A DNA stretch of 30,489 bases from CAYSDH01 sp964429805 (GTDB lineage Bacteria; Bacteroidota; Bacteroidia; Flavobacteriales_D; JABDKJ01). The stretch is taken from NCBI GenBank assembly GCA_964429805.1, contig CAYSDH010000037.1, positions 1 through 30,489 of the forward strand. Direction: 5' to 3'. Both the position numbers and the translations under genes were made by a program. Position 1 is the first letter of the stretch, and each line of letters begins with the position of its first letter. The notes under the pieces were generated by a model. It was not told where the DNA came from and made no database searches. It saw only the letters and a program-made list of their open reading frames with translations. Positions 15,943 through 24,193 of this stretch are shown in pieces.

Positions 15943-18387
15943 TTATGCCACCCGCAGCGGGTTGTGCACCTTCTCTTTTAATAGGGCCAGATTAATCACA
16001 TCCAGCATGTCTTCCACATAGTGAAACTTCAATCCTTTGAGGTACTTCTGGTCGATGTCTTCGATGTCTTTTTTGTTGCTTTTACACAAGATTATTTCCT
16101 TGATGTTCGCACGTTTAGCAGCAAGTATCTTTTCTTTAATTCCACCTACTGGTAGGACTTTTCCTCTGAGCGTAATCTCACCAGTCATAGCCAGATACTT
16201 CTTTACTTTCTTTTGGGTAAATGCCGAGGCGAGGGCCGTCATCATGGTGATACCTGCAGAAGGGCCATCTTTTGGAGTGGCGCCTGCGGGCACGTGAATG
16301 TGTACATCCCAGTTTTCAAAAACTTCTGGCGTTAAGCTGAGGGCATCACTATTTGCTTTCAAGAATTTCAGCGCGAGCGTGGCTGATTCCTTCATCACAT
16401 TTCCGAGATTTCCGGTTAAGCTAAGTTTCCCTTTTCCTTTGGTTAGACTCGTCTCAATAAAGAGTACATCACCGCCTACTGAGGTCCAGGCTAGTCCAGT
16501 GACAACACCTGCCACTTCATTGCCCTCATACTTGTCCTTCTCATGAGAGATGCCAAGTACTTTGGTGAGTTCGTCAGCCTTGTACATGACTTCATAACTC
16601 TCCTCCATGGCCAACTGCTTGGCGCGATTTCTTACCAGTTTTGAGATTTTCTTTTCCAGCCCACGCACTCCTGACTCACGCGTGTAGTCTTCAATTATAG
16701 ACTCTAGGAGCCCTTTTTCAAACTTCACTTCTTTGGCCGGTACTCCTGTTTCTTTGAGTTGTTTTGGCAACAAGTGTTTTTTCGCGATTTGCACTTTTTC
16801 TTCAACCGTGTAGCCATTTACTTCTATAATCTCCATTCGGTCGCGAAGGGCCGGGTGAATGGTGCTCAACGAATTGGCTGTGGCTACAAACATGACTTTG
16901 CTCAAGTCATAATCAAGCTCTACGTAGTTGTCATTAAAGGCTTCGTTTTGTTCTGGGTCTAGCACTTCTAGAAGGGCAGAGGCGGGGTCACCTTGGTGGT
17001 GGCTACCTATTTTGTCAATCTCATCCAACACAAATAGCGGATTACTCGTTCCTGCCTTTTTAAGGTTCTGGATTATCCGTCCAGGCATGGCACCGATGTA
17101 GGTTTTTCGGTGTCCTCTTATTTCGGCTTCATCTCGAAGTCCACCCACAGACATACGCACGTACTTTCTTCCTATCGACTCAGCAATTGATTTTCCTAGT
17201 GAGGTTTTACCAACTCCCGGAGGTCCGTATAGACATAAGATAGGGGCCTTCATGTTCTTCTTTAACTTAAGCACAGCCAAGTATTCTATGATTCTTTCCT
17301 TCACCTTTTCTAGACCATAGTGGTCTCTGTCCAGTACTTTTTGAGCGCGCTTCAAATCAAACTTGTCTTCAGAAAATTCATTCCAAGGTAGGTCGAGCAG
17401 CACTTCGCAGTAGTTAAGTTGTACAGAGTATTCGGCCCCAGCAGGGTTCATGCGCTCTAGCTTGTGCATCTCTTTCTCAAAAGCCTTTTGAGTAATCTCG
17501 TCCCACTTTTTTGACTCACCTCTCTTTCGCATCTCTGCGATTTCTTCCTCATGCGGATTGTCACCAAGCTCGTCTTGTATAGTCTTCATCTGCTGATGCA
17601 AGAAGTACTCTCTCTGCTGACGGTCTATATCCAACTTCACCTTTGACTGGATGTCGTTTTTCAACTTCAGTATTTCCTTCTCTTTGGTCAGTTGAGTAAG
17701 AACCAATTCAGCGCGCTTCATCAAGTCGGCTTCTTCTAGCATTTTCTGCTTCTCGACTAGGTCAGCATTCATGTTTGAAGAGATGAAGTTTACTAGGTAG
17801 CTGTAGCTCTCAATATTTTTGATTGCAAAACTCGCTTCACTCGGAATGTTAGGTGACAGACTGATGATCTCTAAACTCAGGTCTTTGAGAGAATCCATGA
17901 GCGCACGCATCGACTCGTTTTTCTTGTCATACCTCACCTCTGGAAACTCCCTCACCTTTGCCTTAAAGTAAGGCTCAGATTGAGTCATGTTGAGCATTTC
18001 AAATCTCTTCTTTCCTTGTATGATAGCGGTAGTGCTGCCATCAGGCATTTTTAGCACGCGCATCACTTGGGCCACTGTTCCTATAGAGTAAAGGTCTTCG
18101 GCAGTCGGATCTTCCAACTCAGCGTCTTTCTGAGATATGACGCCTATGAGCTGCTTCTTTTTATTCGCCTCTTGAATGAGTTTGATTGACTTGTCTCGAC
18201 CAACGGTAATGGGAAGCACTACACCTGGAAAAAGAACAGTATTTCTTAGCGGCAGAATGCCAAGCTCATCTGGCGTTTTTTCAGCCTCAAACTGCTCTTC
18301 GTCTTCTGGTGTTATTAAGGGTATAAATTCCGTTTCGTTCTCTAGCATATCTGTCAAATCGAGTTGTTCTATGATACTTTCCTTCAT
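15943..18387 (-). CDS. lon: ATP-dependent Lon protease (endopeptidase La)
   Basis: An 814-residue Lon protease, of normal length (E. coli Lon has 784). The N-terminal LonN domain begins ELGILPLRNTVLFPGVVLPI. A helical linker follows with REYFLHQQMKTIQDELG. The AAA+ module has Walker A GPPGVGKTS (about residue 390), Walker B FVLDEIDKIG and sensor VMFVATANSL. The C-terminal peptidase domain contains the catalytic Ser in PKDGPSAGITM and the catalytic Lys in GGIKEKILAAKR. It degrades misfolded and regulatory proteins in the cytosol. ATG at 18387 is preferred to the in-frame GTG just before it. A near-palindrome (TGTCATTTTGACG) lies about 15 bases upstream, and hairpins flank the gene on both sides, so it is probably transcribed alone. 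Confidence 0.98.
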   Translation of the reverse strand: MKESIIEQLDLTDMLENETEFIPLITPEDEEQFEAEKTPDELGILPLRNTVLFPGVVLPITVGRDKSIKLIQEANKKKQLIGVISQKDAELEDPTAEDLYSIGTVAQVMRVLKMPDGSTTAIIQGKKRFEMLNMTQSEPYFKAKVREFPEVRYDKKNESMRALMDSLKDLSLEIISLSPNIPSEASFAIKNIESYSYLVNFISSNMNADLVEKQKMLEEADLMKRAELVLTQLTKEKEILKLKNDIQSKVKLDIDRQQREYFLHQQMKTIQDELGDNPHEEEIAEMRKRGESKKWDEITQKAFEKEMHKLERMNPAGAEYSVQLNYCEVLLDLPWNEFSEDKFDLKRAQKVLDRDHYGLEKVKERIIEYLAVLKLKKNMKAPILCLYGPPGVGKTSLGKSIAESIGRKYVRMSVGGLRDEAEIRGHRKTYIGAMPGRIIQNLKKAGTSNPLFVLDEIDKIGSHHQGDPASALLEVLDPEQNEAFNDNYVELDYDLSKVMFVATANSLSTIHPALRDRMEIIEVNGYTVEEKVQIAKKHLLPKQLKETGVPAKEVKFEKGLLESIIEDYTRESGVRGLEKKISKLVRNRAKQLAMEESYEVMYKADELTKVLGISHEKDKYEGNEVAGVVTGLAWTSVGGDVLFIETSLTKGKGKLSLTGNLGNVMKESATLALKFLKANSDALSLTPEVFENWDVHIHVPAGATPKDGPSAGITMMTALASAFTQKKVKKYLAMTGEITLRGKVLPVGGIKEKILAAKRANIKEIILCKSNKKDIEDIDQKYLKGLKFHYVEDMLDVINLALLKEKVHNPLRVA

Positions 18388-18402
18388 CACAATATTTTTT
18401 TA

Positions 18403-18415
18403 CGTCAAAATGACA
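18403..18415 (-). promoter_or_regulatory. Near-palindromic element overlapping a possible lon -7 box
   Basis: The minus strand reads TGTCATTTTGACG, an inverted repeat of TGTCA and TGACG with one mismatch around TTT. It contains TCATTTTG, one base off the TAnnTTTG consensus. It lies 15-28 bases upstream of the lon ATG. It could be a promoter, an operator or both. Confidence 0.35.
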
Positions 18416-18468
18416 GTTAGGGTGCCAGTTGGCTTTCCTTAATATCACTCTGTATAGGTAGTTTCTTC

Positions 18469-18490
18469 TGCAGGCCAGTATATACGGCCT
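18469..18490 (-). terminator. Hairpin between the GlmU-like gene and lon (possible terminator)
   Basis: The arms CAGGCC and GGCCTG pair around a 9-base loop (AGTATATAC), about 50-70 bases past the stop of the GlmU-like gene. Like the hairpin after lon, it has a 9-base loop and is flanked on one side by TTCACTTTAAT. There is no U-tract. Confidence 0.35.
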
Positions 18491-18538
18491 GTTTCACTTT
18501 AATAAGTCAATAGATGTGCCAAGGAGATTAATCGGACA

Positions 18539-19714
18539 TCATGTCCTAAATTCCTTCGTCATGTCAAAGATGCTCTGCATGATGTCTTGGTCTTGTTTGC
18601 CAAAATCAACATCTCTGCGTGTCGTCACGGCCTTGGCTACTTCAAATGATTTGTCCAGATCATAAGTAGTCATCTTTGTAGCTCCTCCCCATGAAAAGGA
18701 AGGCACGAACTTAGGAGGGAAATCAGCACCAAAAATATTGGCATTTACACCAACCACGGTGCCTGTATTAAACATGGTGTTGATGCTGCACTTAGAGTGA
18801 TCTCCCATCACAAGGCCATGAAATATCTTACCAGACTTAATCAGCTCTTTTGCTCTGTAGCTCCAGACTTTGACTTCACCGTAGTTGTTTTTCAAATTAG
18901 ACGTGTTGCTGTCTGCGCCAAGATTGCACCACTCACCAAGCACGGAGTTGCCCAAGAAGCCGTCATGACCTTTGTTCGAATATCCTTGTATCACCGAGTT
19001 GCTCACCTCTCCACTAACCTTGCTAAACGGGCCAATGGTAGTCGGGCCATATATTTTTGCGCCCATTTTTAAAGTGGCGCCTTCACACAAAGCAAAGGGT
19101 CCTCTAATGGTACAGCCTTCTTCAACTATGGCATTCTTGCCTATGTATACAGGGCCAGTCTCTGTGTTAATGGTTGAGGCCATTATTCTAGCTCCTTCAT
19201 CTACATAGAGGTTTGAGCCAAATATGATGTTACTATCATCAAGCTCAGCGGGCAGGTGCATGAGATGCTCTAGGTCTTGCTCAAGCGCAAATCCGTTGAG
19301 TGAAAAGATGTCAGCCGGAGTGTTTATTTCGACAATCAGCCCAGCATCAATTTCACTGGTCACAAAATTTTTATAGGAGCCATCTTCGAGCTGGGCCACC
19401 GTGCCTTTGAATGCCACAAATTGACCTGCTGAAGTGATGGCTTCTCCAGCACCAAGCTCATAGCAAAGCTGAATAAATGTGGCCGTGGGTAGCACAGAGC
19501 CATCCACAAAAAGACCGGTATCAGTCGGTAGGTCTGACTGAAATTTCTCTTTAAGATGAGGTCGAGTATGGATGAAGACTTCTCCAGAAACGTGATTGGA
19601 CCATTTTTCGGCAATGGTGTAGATGCCAATTCGCAGATGGCACACAGGCCTTGTAAAAGTTAATGGTTGAAGGTCCAGTGCTGCTGGGCCATCAAAGAGA
19701 ACAATGCTTGCCAT
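18539..19714 (-). CDS. GlmU-like sugar nucleotidyltransferase family protein
   Basis: A 391-residue protein of the Bacteroidota GlmU-like family. The N-terminus reads IVLFDGPAALDLQPLTFTRP, a variant of the nucleotidyltransferase start that lacks the usual LAAGxGxRM nucleotide loop. The C-terminal half is a left-handed beta-helix with hexapeptide repeats (GPVYIGKNAIVEEGCTIRGP, GATLKMGAKIYGPTTIGPFS), then GHDGFLGNSVLGEWCNLGAD and KCSINTMFNTGTVVGVNANI. Such proteins are thought to transfer nucleotidyl or acyl groups to sugar phosphates, but the exact reaction is unknown. A short gap with a terminator separates it from the L31 gene upstream. Confidence 0.88.
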   Translation of the reverse strand: MASIVLFDGPAALDLQPLTFTRPVCHLRIGIYTIAEKWSNHVSGEVFIHTRPHLKEKFQSDLPTDTGLFVDGSVLPTATFIQLCYELGAGEAITSAGQFVAFKGTVAQLEDGSYKNFVTSEIDAGLIVEINTPADIFSLNGFALEQDLEHLMHLPAELDDSNIIFGSNLYVDEGARIMASTINTETGPVYIGKNAIVEEGCTIRGPFALCEGATLKMGAKIYGPTTIGPFSKVSGEVSNSVIQGYSNKGHDGFLGNSVLGEWCNLGADSNTSNLKNNYGEVKVWSYRAKELIKSGKIFHGLVMGDHSKCSINTMFNTGTVVGVNANIFGADFPPKFVPSFSWGGATKMTTYDLDKSFEVAKAVTTRRDVDFGKQDQDIMQSIFDMTKEFRT

Positions 19715-19755
19715 GTTAGAGTGTTTGTTTGCCCCTAAATGTAAGCGAAAAGGGC

Positions 19756-19787
19756 AAAAAAAATGCTCCCTTCATAGCAAGGGAGCA
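19756..19787 (-). terminator. Rho-independent terminator after rpmE2
   Basis: A 9-bp perfect stem (TGCTCCCTT with AAGGGAGCA) around a 6-base loop, followed on the minus strand by eight Ts. It starts 25 bases beyond the L31 stop codon. This is a textbook intrinsic terminator. Confidence 0.9.
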
Positions 19788-19811
19788 CAATTAACAGATT
19801 AGATCCGGACA

Positions 19812-20111
19812 TTATTCCCCTTCAGTAGCTGGGGTGTCGTTGGTCGTAGTTTCTTTCTTCTTATTGAACTTGGCGTACTTGTTCTTGAACTTGTCAATTC
19901 GTCCAGCAGTATCTACCAATTGGTCCTTACCAGTAAAGAACGGGTGAGACTTGTAGCTGATTTCCAATTTAACAACTGGATAATCGTTTCCGTCAGTCCA
20001 CTTCTCAGTATCTTCAGTCTTCGCTGTAGAGCGTGATAACCACATTTCTCCGTTAGTCATGTCCTTAAAAATGACTTCTCTGTAGTTTTCTGGATGTATT
20101 CCGTTCTGCAT
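19812..20111 (-). CDS. rpmE2: 50S ribosomal protein L31 type B
   Basis: A 99-residue L31. The start MQNGIHPENYREVIFKDMTN and the block KLEISYKSHPFFTGKDQLVD, followed by TAGRIDKFKNKYAKF, are diagnostic. The Cys residues that bind zinc in type A L31 are absent, so this is the type B (zinc-independent) form, which is the standard one in many Bacteroidota. The Thr/Glu-rich C-terminal tail (ETTTNDTPATEGE) is an extension. It has its own promoter-like element (20132-20139) and a strong terminator, so it is a single-gene transcript. Confidence 0.97.
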   Translation of the reverse strand: MQNGIHPENYREVIFKDMTNGEMWLSRSTAKTEDTEKWTDGNDYPVVKLEISYKSHPFFTGKDQLVDTAGRIDKFKNKYAKFNKKKETTTNDTPATEGE

Positions 20112-20131
20112 CTTTTTGCTTTTTGGGAGCG

Positions 20132-20139
20132 CAAATGTA
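20132..20139 (-). promoter_or_regulatory. Predicted -7 promoter element of rpmE2
   Basis: The minus strand reads TACATTTG, an exact TAnnTTTG match, 20 bases before the ATG. A TTGTTG sequence lies about 13-16 bases further upstream and may act as the -33 element. Confidence 0.55.
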
Positions 20140-20189
20140 AGGTAATATTGGTCAACAAGGAACTTTTATGTGGCCTTTTTTCAATGTCC

Positions 20190-21242
20190 TCAATTCAGTT
20201 TTTGAAGGAAGTCTAGACTGTCTACACCGTCTGCATAGTCGCTTAGGGCGGGGTTTTGTGTCTGGCCAAATGCCAAGTCCTTGTGAGACACGATACATTG
20301 TATTTCATCTGCGCGTGCAGAAAGTTCCTTTCTCAACTCCTGTTCGTCATCATATCGCTCATAAAGCAGAGTCGCTACTGGAGAGGCGATTTGATCTTTT
20401 ACTTCCTTCATCAACATGAAGCCATTCTCTATAATGTCATCTTCGTTGAGCATATATATAGCCTTGTGGTAATCGTAGTTGTTGGCGTACTTGTTATGAT
20501 TAATCACCTCGCTGTATGGAAACAAGCCTTTAAAAATTCGGTCTAGGTCAAAGTCTCTCGGTATGTACACTTTTGACACGTTGCGGCATCCCAGTCCGTA
20601 GAAGTCAAACACGTCTTTGCCAAGCAATACCATTTCCTCCTCAGTTTCTTGGCCATCGAGCAGTGCCACACCATTGCGATTCTTTCTGATGATGTGCGGC
20701 TTGTCGCTGAAATATTGCTCAAAATACCGTGCAGAATTATTAGATCCTGTAGCAATCACGGCTCCATAATCAGTCAGTTTTCCATCGGCCCAGCGTATTC
20801 TGTCATTCCAGACTTCATTGAGTTTGACGAGTGTGTTTCCAAGCGCTCTCATCAGCAAGGTGTCGTCTGATGAGGTTTTGGCGAGTAGTCTTTTACCCGA
20901 AATAAGTACAGAAAGCATGTCGTGAAATCCAACCATGGGTATGTTGCCTGCCATGATAACGGCCACGCTTGTGTCTGACCAAATAAGGTCTGGATAATCT
21001 GCGGTCCACGTGCTAAGGGTTGATACGGTGAGTGCTTCAGACCAACTGTTAAGTGCTTGGCAAACAGACTCTTCAGTAAACCAGCCATTATGGCTTTTAC
21101 ATGATTTGACAAGGTTTGTCAGGTCATCATATTCTTCTTCAGTCAGCCCAACCTCTATTCCTGGCCATGATTTTTGACCACCTAAGGCAGCTAATATTTC
21201 GCCCAATTTGGCAAAGTCTTGTATTCGTTGATTAATCTCCAT
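20190..21242 (-). CDS. Acyl-CoA reductase (LuxC-like)
   Basis: A 350-residue protein of the LuxC-like acyl-CoA reductase family within the aldehyde dehydrogenase superfamily. The cofactor-domain stretch IMAGNIPMVGFHDMLSVLIS, with KRLLAKTSSDDTLL after it, and the putative catalytic Cys in YGLGCRNVSKVYIPRD are visible. It should reduce a fatty acyl-CoA to the aldehyde with NADPH. No luxAB or luxD genes are nearby, so bioluminescence is not implied. It is divergent from the ferredoxin gene, with 66 bases between the start codons. From memory this pairing with ferredoxin and serC/serA recurs in Flavobacteriia. Confidence 0.9.
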   Translation of the reverse strand: MEINQRIQDFAKLGEILAALGGQKSWPGIEVGLTEEEYDDLTNLVKSCKSHNGWFTEESVCQALNSWSEALTVSTLSTWTADYPDLIWSDTSVAVIMAGNIPMVGFHDMLSVLISGKRLLAKTSSDDTLLMRALGNTLVKLNEVWNDRIRWADGKLTDYGAVIATGSNNSARYFEQYFSDKPHIIRKNRNGVALLDGQETEEEMVLLGKDVFDFYGLGCRNVSKVYIPRDFDLDRIFKGLFPYSEVINHNKYANNYDYHKAIYMLNEDDIIENGFMLMKEVKDQIASPVATLLYERYDDEQELRKELSARADEIQCIVSHKDLAFGQTQNPALSDYADGVDSLDFLQKLN

Positions 21243-21275
21243 GTAGCCTTTCTTTATTCGCGACTGTCTATTGTT

Positions 21276-21283
21276 TACTTTTG
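21276..21283 (+). promoter_or_regulatory. Predicted -7 promoter element of ferredoxin gene
   Basis: TACTTTTG is an exact TAnnTTTG match, 25 bases before the ferredoxin ATG at 21309, in the divergent intergenic region. It supports the ATG start over an upstream in-frame TTG at 21219, which would overlap the acyl-CoA reductase gene. Confidence 0.5.
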
Positions 21284-21308
21284 CAAAGCTAAAATTCAGA
21301 AGAAGACG

Positions 21309-21659
21309 ATGGCAATCATCATTACAGACGAGTGTATTAATTGTGGAGCTTGCGAGCCAGAATGTCCTAATAACGCCATCTATGAAGGTGGTGCAGAATG
21401 GAAGTTTTCTGACGGTACATCCTTAAAGGGAGAGCACACAGGCTTTAATTCTAAACTCACCGTAGACGCCAACGAGGCAAATGCACCAGTTGATTTAGAC
21501 GTGTATTATATCGTGCCAGATAAGTGTACCGAGTGCAAAGGCTTTCATGATGAGCCGCAGTGTGCCGCAGTATGTCCAGTTGACTGTTGTGTCGATGATG
21601 AGGACTGGAGAGAGACTGATGCCGACCTACTTTTGAAAAAGGATGGACTCCATCTCTGA
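21309..21659 (+). CDS. 2[4Fe-4S] ferredoxin
   Basis: A 116-residue ferredoxin. The first cluster motif is CINCGACEPECP near the N-terminus. The second is split, CTECKGFHDEPQCAAVCPVDCC, with a longer insert between the second and third Cys, as in the Alvin/YfhL-type dicluster ferredoxins. Between them is an insert of about 50 residues (YEGGAEWKFSDGTSLKGEHT and beyond). The protein carries electrons in the cytoplasm, and its partner enzyme is unknown. The acyl-CoA reductase gene is divergent upstream. Confidence 0.93.
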   Translation: MAIIITDECINCGACEPECPNNAIYEGGAEWKFSDGTSLKGEHTGFNSKLTVDANEANAPVDLDVYYIVPDKCTECKGFHDEPQCAAVCPVDCCVDDEDWRETDADLLLKKDGLHL

Positions 21660-21760
21660 TTGATTTCGAGCGTTTTTTCAACTTCTCAATACTCTACTTT
21701 TTGAAAATCACCTCAGTTTGATGTGTGCAGACGCACGTTAGGCCCCATCTTTGCGTTATT

Positions 21761-22621
21761 ATGCGCATGAGGTTTCTCATCCTATTTGTTTTCAGCATCG
21801 CTGGTGGTTCGTTTTGGGCTCAATCTTTTCCTATAGAAAAAGAAAAGGAGCTCACAGACATGTATTTATCTATCATGCAGACGGATGTGGATGATGAGCG
21901 ACTAAAGAGAAATCAACTTTTTCTCGATAACCTGAGGCAGAGTCTATACACAGCGGGTGCATTTGAGCATCCATTTAGCGGATTAAATATGTGTACCAAG
22001 ACTTCTCCAGACAAGTCCTTTAGGCTCTTTAACTGGAATGTGCCCATGAGAAACGGAGCTGAGCGATATTTCTGTCTGGTCATGAGGTGGAACAAATCCA
22101 AGAAAATGGCTACGGTCCTGCAGCTCGAAGATTTATCAGAAGAAATAGACAAGCCAGAAACAAAAACCCTGAACCCGCAGAAGTGGTATGGCGCCCTTTA
22201 TTATGACATCGTGCCGTTTAAAAAGGGTGGGAAGAAGCATTATCTTCTGCTCGGTTGGGACGGCTACAGCAACATCATGAATAGAAAAATGGTGGATGTG
22301 ATGAGTTTTACTTCTAAGAGCATCAAGTTTGGTGCACCGGTATTTAAGCTTAACAAGACCACTCAGCGAAGGCTGATATACAGTTATGCCGAAGACTTGA
22401 CCATGACGCTTAAGTATCAGGAAAAAAACAAACGCTTTGTCTTAGATCACCTCGCGCCCAAAAATCCGACTCTTGAGGGGCAATTTCAGTTCTACATGCC
22501 TGACGCCTCTTTTGACGCCTTCAACTTTAAGAAGGGAAAATGGATTCTAGAGAAGAACATCAACTTTCAGCGCAGAAAGACTGAGAAGGACAGAGACTTC
22601 AAAGATCCGCGTAAAAAGTGA
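21761..22621 (+). CDS. Secreted protein of unknown function
   Basis: A 286-residue protein if it starts at the ATG at 21761, which places a signal peptide (MRMRFLILFVFSIAGGSFWA, cleavage near A-Q) at the N-terminus. A GTG 36 bases earlier would add non-signal residues. The mature part is rich in Lys and aromatic residues and contains KWYGALYYDIVPFKKGGKKH, then YLLLGWDGYSNIMNRKMVDV, and ends in a basic tail (KTEKDRDFKDPRKK). I do not recognise a characterised family, though proteins of this size with a YLLLGWDG motif are seen in Bacteroidota. It lies between ferredoxin and serC on the same strand. No catalytic residues could be assigned. Confidence 0.75.
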   Translation: MRMRFLILFVFSIAGGSFWAQSFPIEKEKELTDMYLSIMQTDVDDERLKRNQLFLDNLRQSLYTAGAFEHPFSGLNMCTKTSPDKSFRLFNWNVPMRNGAERYFCLVMRWNKSKKMATVLQLEDLSEEIDKPETKTLNPQKWYGALYYDIVPFKKGGKKHYLLLGWDGYSNIMNRKMVDVMSFTSKSIKFGAPVFKLNKTTQRRLIYSYAEDLTMTLKYQEKNKRFVLDHLAPKNPTLEGQFQFYMPDASFDAFNFKKGKWILEKNINFQRRKTEKDRDFKDPRKK

Positions 22622-22744
22622 GGGATGAAGGAGAGTTTCTTCTCCATGCGCGACTTTCTCACAAGCCCCCTTACTTAATCAACAGTTAATCTTCCAGCAT
22701 TGCCTTATTCTTAACTTCGCGCCATGATTTCAGATGCACCAGTT

Positions 22745-23815
22745 ATGGCAAAAAAGCACAATTACAGCGCAGGACCATGTATACTTCCAAAAGAAGTGAT
22801 GGCAAAAGCGGCAGAAGCCGTAGTAGAATATAAGGGGACAGGACTTTCTCTTATCGAAATGTCACACCGCAGCAGCGAGTTTGTGGAGGTGATGGAAAAT
22901 GCCCGCAAGCTTGTCAAAGATGCGCTGCAAGTTCCTGCTGGATATCAAGTGCTCTTTTTGGCTGGAGGTGCAAGTCTTGGGTTTTATATCTCAGCCTTAA
23001 ACTTTATGAAGGCTGGCGGTAAAGGCGCGTACATTAATACCGGTACATGGTCAAAGAAAGCCATCAAAGAGGCGAAGCTGCTAGGTGGAGTTGAGGTGAT
23101 TGCAAGTTCTGAGGATGCGCAGTTTAATTATATCCCAACAGGATATGAGATACCGACTGACGTAGACTTCTTGCACATCACAACTAATAACACCATCTCT
23201 GGAACCCAGTTTCACGAGATTCCAGATTGTGATGTGCCGCTTATCGCTGACATGTCTTCAGACATCTTTAGCAAGCAAATAGACGTGTCAAAATTTGCTA
23301 TGATCTATGCTGGAGCTCAAAAAAATATGGGTCCCGCTGGAACAACTCTGTACATCGTTAAAGAAGAGCTTTTAGGGCACACAGGTAGAGAGATCACTTC
23401 CATGCTAGACTTGCAGGTGCACATCGGAAAAGACTCCATGTTTAACACGCCACCAGTATTTCCTATTTATGTATCAATGCTCAATCTTGAGTGGTTGACA
23501 GAGCTAGGAGGTGTGCCAGAGATACAAAAGCGCAATGAGGCCAAAGCCGAGATGTTGTACGCTGAGATAGAACGAAACTCCTTGTTTAAAGCCTTGGCTC
23601 GTGAGGATAGTCGCTCAAAGATGAATGTCACATTTGATCTTGTCGATGAGGCTCACAAAGAGCGTTGGGATGCCTCATGGAATGCGGCAGGAATAAGTGG
23701 TCTCAAAGGGCATCGTTCTGTAGGCGGCTACAGAGCGTCTATGTATAATGCCTTGCCGCTGGAAAGTGTGGAAGTGCTTGTGAAGTGCATGAGAGACCTT
23801 GAGCAGTCGGCCTAA
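22745..23815 (+). CDS. serC: Phosphoserine aminotransferase
   Basis: A 356-residue enzyme starting MAKKHNYSAGPCILPKEVMA, the usual SerC N-terminus. An in-frame ATG at 22724 would add seven residues (MISDAPV) and is less likely. The PLP-binding Lys is in IYAGAQKNMGPAGTT. Other SerC blocks are GTGLSLIEMSHRSSEF, LFLAGGASLGFY, TTNNTISGTQFHEIP and KGHRSVGGYRASMYNALPLE. It converts 3-phosphohydroxypyruvate and glutamate to phosphoserine in serine synthesis and can also act in pyridoxine synthesis. serA follows after one small gene, so the first two steps of the pathway are adjacent. Confidence 0.97.
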   Translation: MAKKHNYSAGPCILPKEVMAKAAEAVVEYKGTGLSLIEMSHRSSEFVEVMENARKLVKDALQVPAGYQVLFLAGGASLGFYISALNFMKAGGKGAYINTGTWSKKAIKEAKLLGGVEVIASSEDAQFNYIPTGYEIPTDVDFLHITTNNTISGTQFHEIPDCDVPLIADMSSDIFSKQIDVSKFAMIYAGAQKNMGPAGTTLYIVKEELLGHTGREITSMLDLQVHIGKDSMFNTPPVFPIYVSMLNLEWLTELGGVPEIQKRNEAKAEMLYAEIERNSLFKALAREDSRSKMNVTFDLVDEAHKERWDASWNAAGISGLKGHRSVGGYRASMYNALPLESVEVLVKCMRDLEQSA

Positions 23816-23829
23816 TTTTTAGATCATAA

Positions 23830-24174
23830 ATGCTCACCACCGCACTATACCGACCTGTCAATGATGTAGAGTTATCCTTGATTAAGGAGCTGAATTACAA
23901 GGCCTTTCCCGCGCGACTGCCTGAGCAACCGATATTTTATCCGGTCATGAATGAAGGGTATGCCGAACAGATTACCCGCGAATGGAATGTTCCGGCATAT
24001 GGAGTGGGTTATGTTACCCGGTTTGAGGTTGAAACGGAGTACTTGAAAAAATTTAAAGTGGAAAATGTTGGAGGAGAGGGGCATGACGAATTATGGGTGC
24101 CCAGTGAAGAGTTAGAGGAATTCAATATGCACATTGAAGGCCCGATTGAGGTAATCAGCGAGTTTAAAAAGTAG
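23830..24174 (+). CDS. Small conserved protein between serC and serA (ADP-ribosylation/crystallin J1-named family)
   Basis: A 114-residue soluble protein with no signal peptide or membrane segment. It contains LYRPVNDVELSLIKELNYKA, then FPARLPEQPIFYPVMNEGYA and REWNVPAYGVGYVTRFEV. This resembles a short family often labelled ADP-ribosylation/crystallin J1 in Bacteroidota and elsewhere. The name is inherited, and no ADP-ribosylhydrolase active-site residues are visible. It lies 14 bases after serC and 19 before serA, so it is almost certainly co-transcribed with them. The function is unknown. Confidence 0.8.
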   Translation: MLTTALYRPVNDVELSLIKELNYKAFPARLPEQPIFYPVMNEGYAEQITREWNVPAYGVGYVTRFEVETEYLKKFKVENVGGEGHDELWVPSEELEEFNMHIEGPIEVISEFKK

Positions 24175-24193
24175 AACAGTAGAGCATTAGAAA

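Noticed and set aside
20190..21242. LuxC-like reductase as part of a bioluminescence operon
   Set aside because: No luciferase (luxAB) or acyl-transferase (luxD) genes are in the window, and the context is ferredoxin and serine biosynthesis.
22630..22645. Hairpin GGAGA...TCTCC after the secreted unknown gene as a terminator
   Set aside because: The stem is only 5 bp with no U-tract, so it is not distinguishable from chance.
23830..24174. ADP-ribosylhydrolase, as the family name suggests
   Set aside because: At 114 residues it is far too short for that fold and shows none of the acidic metal-binding motifs.
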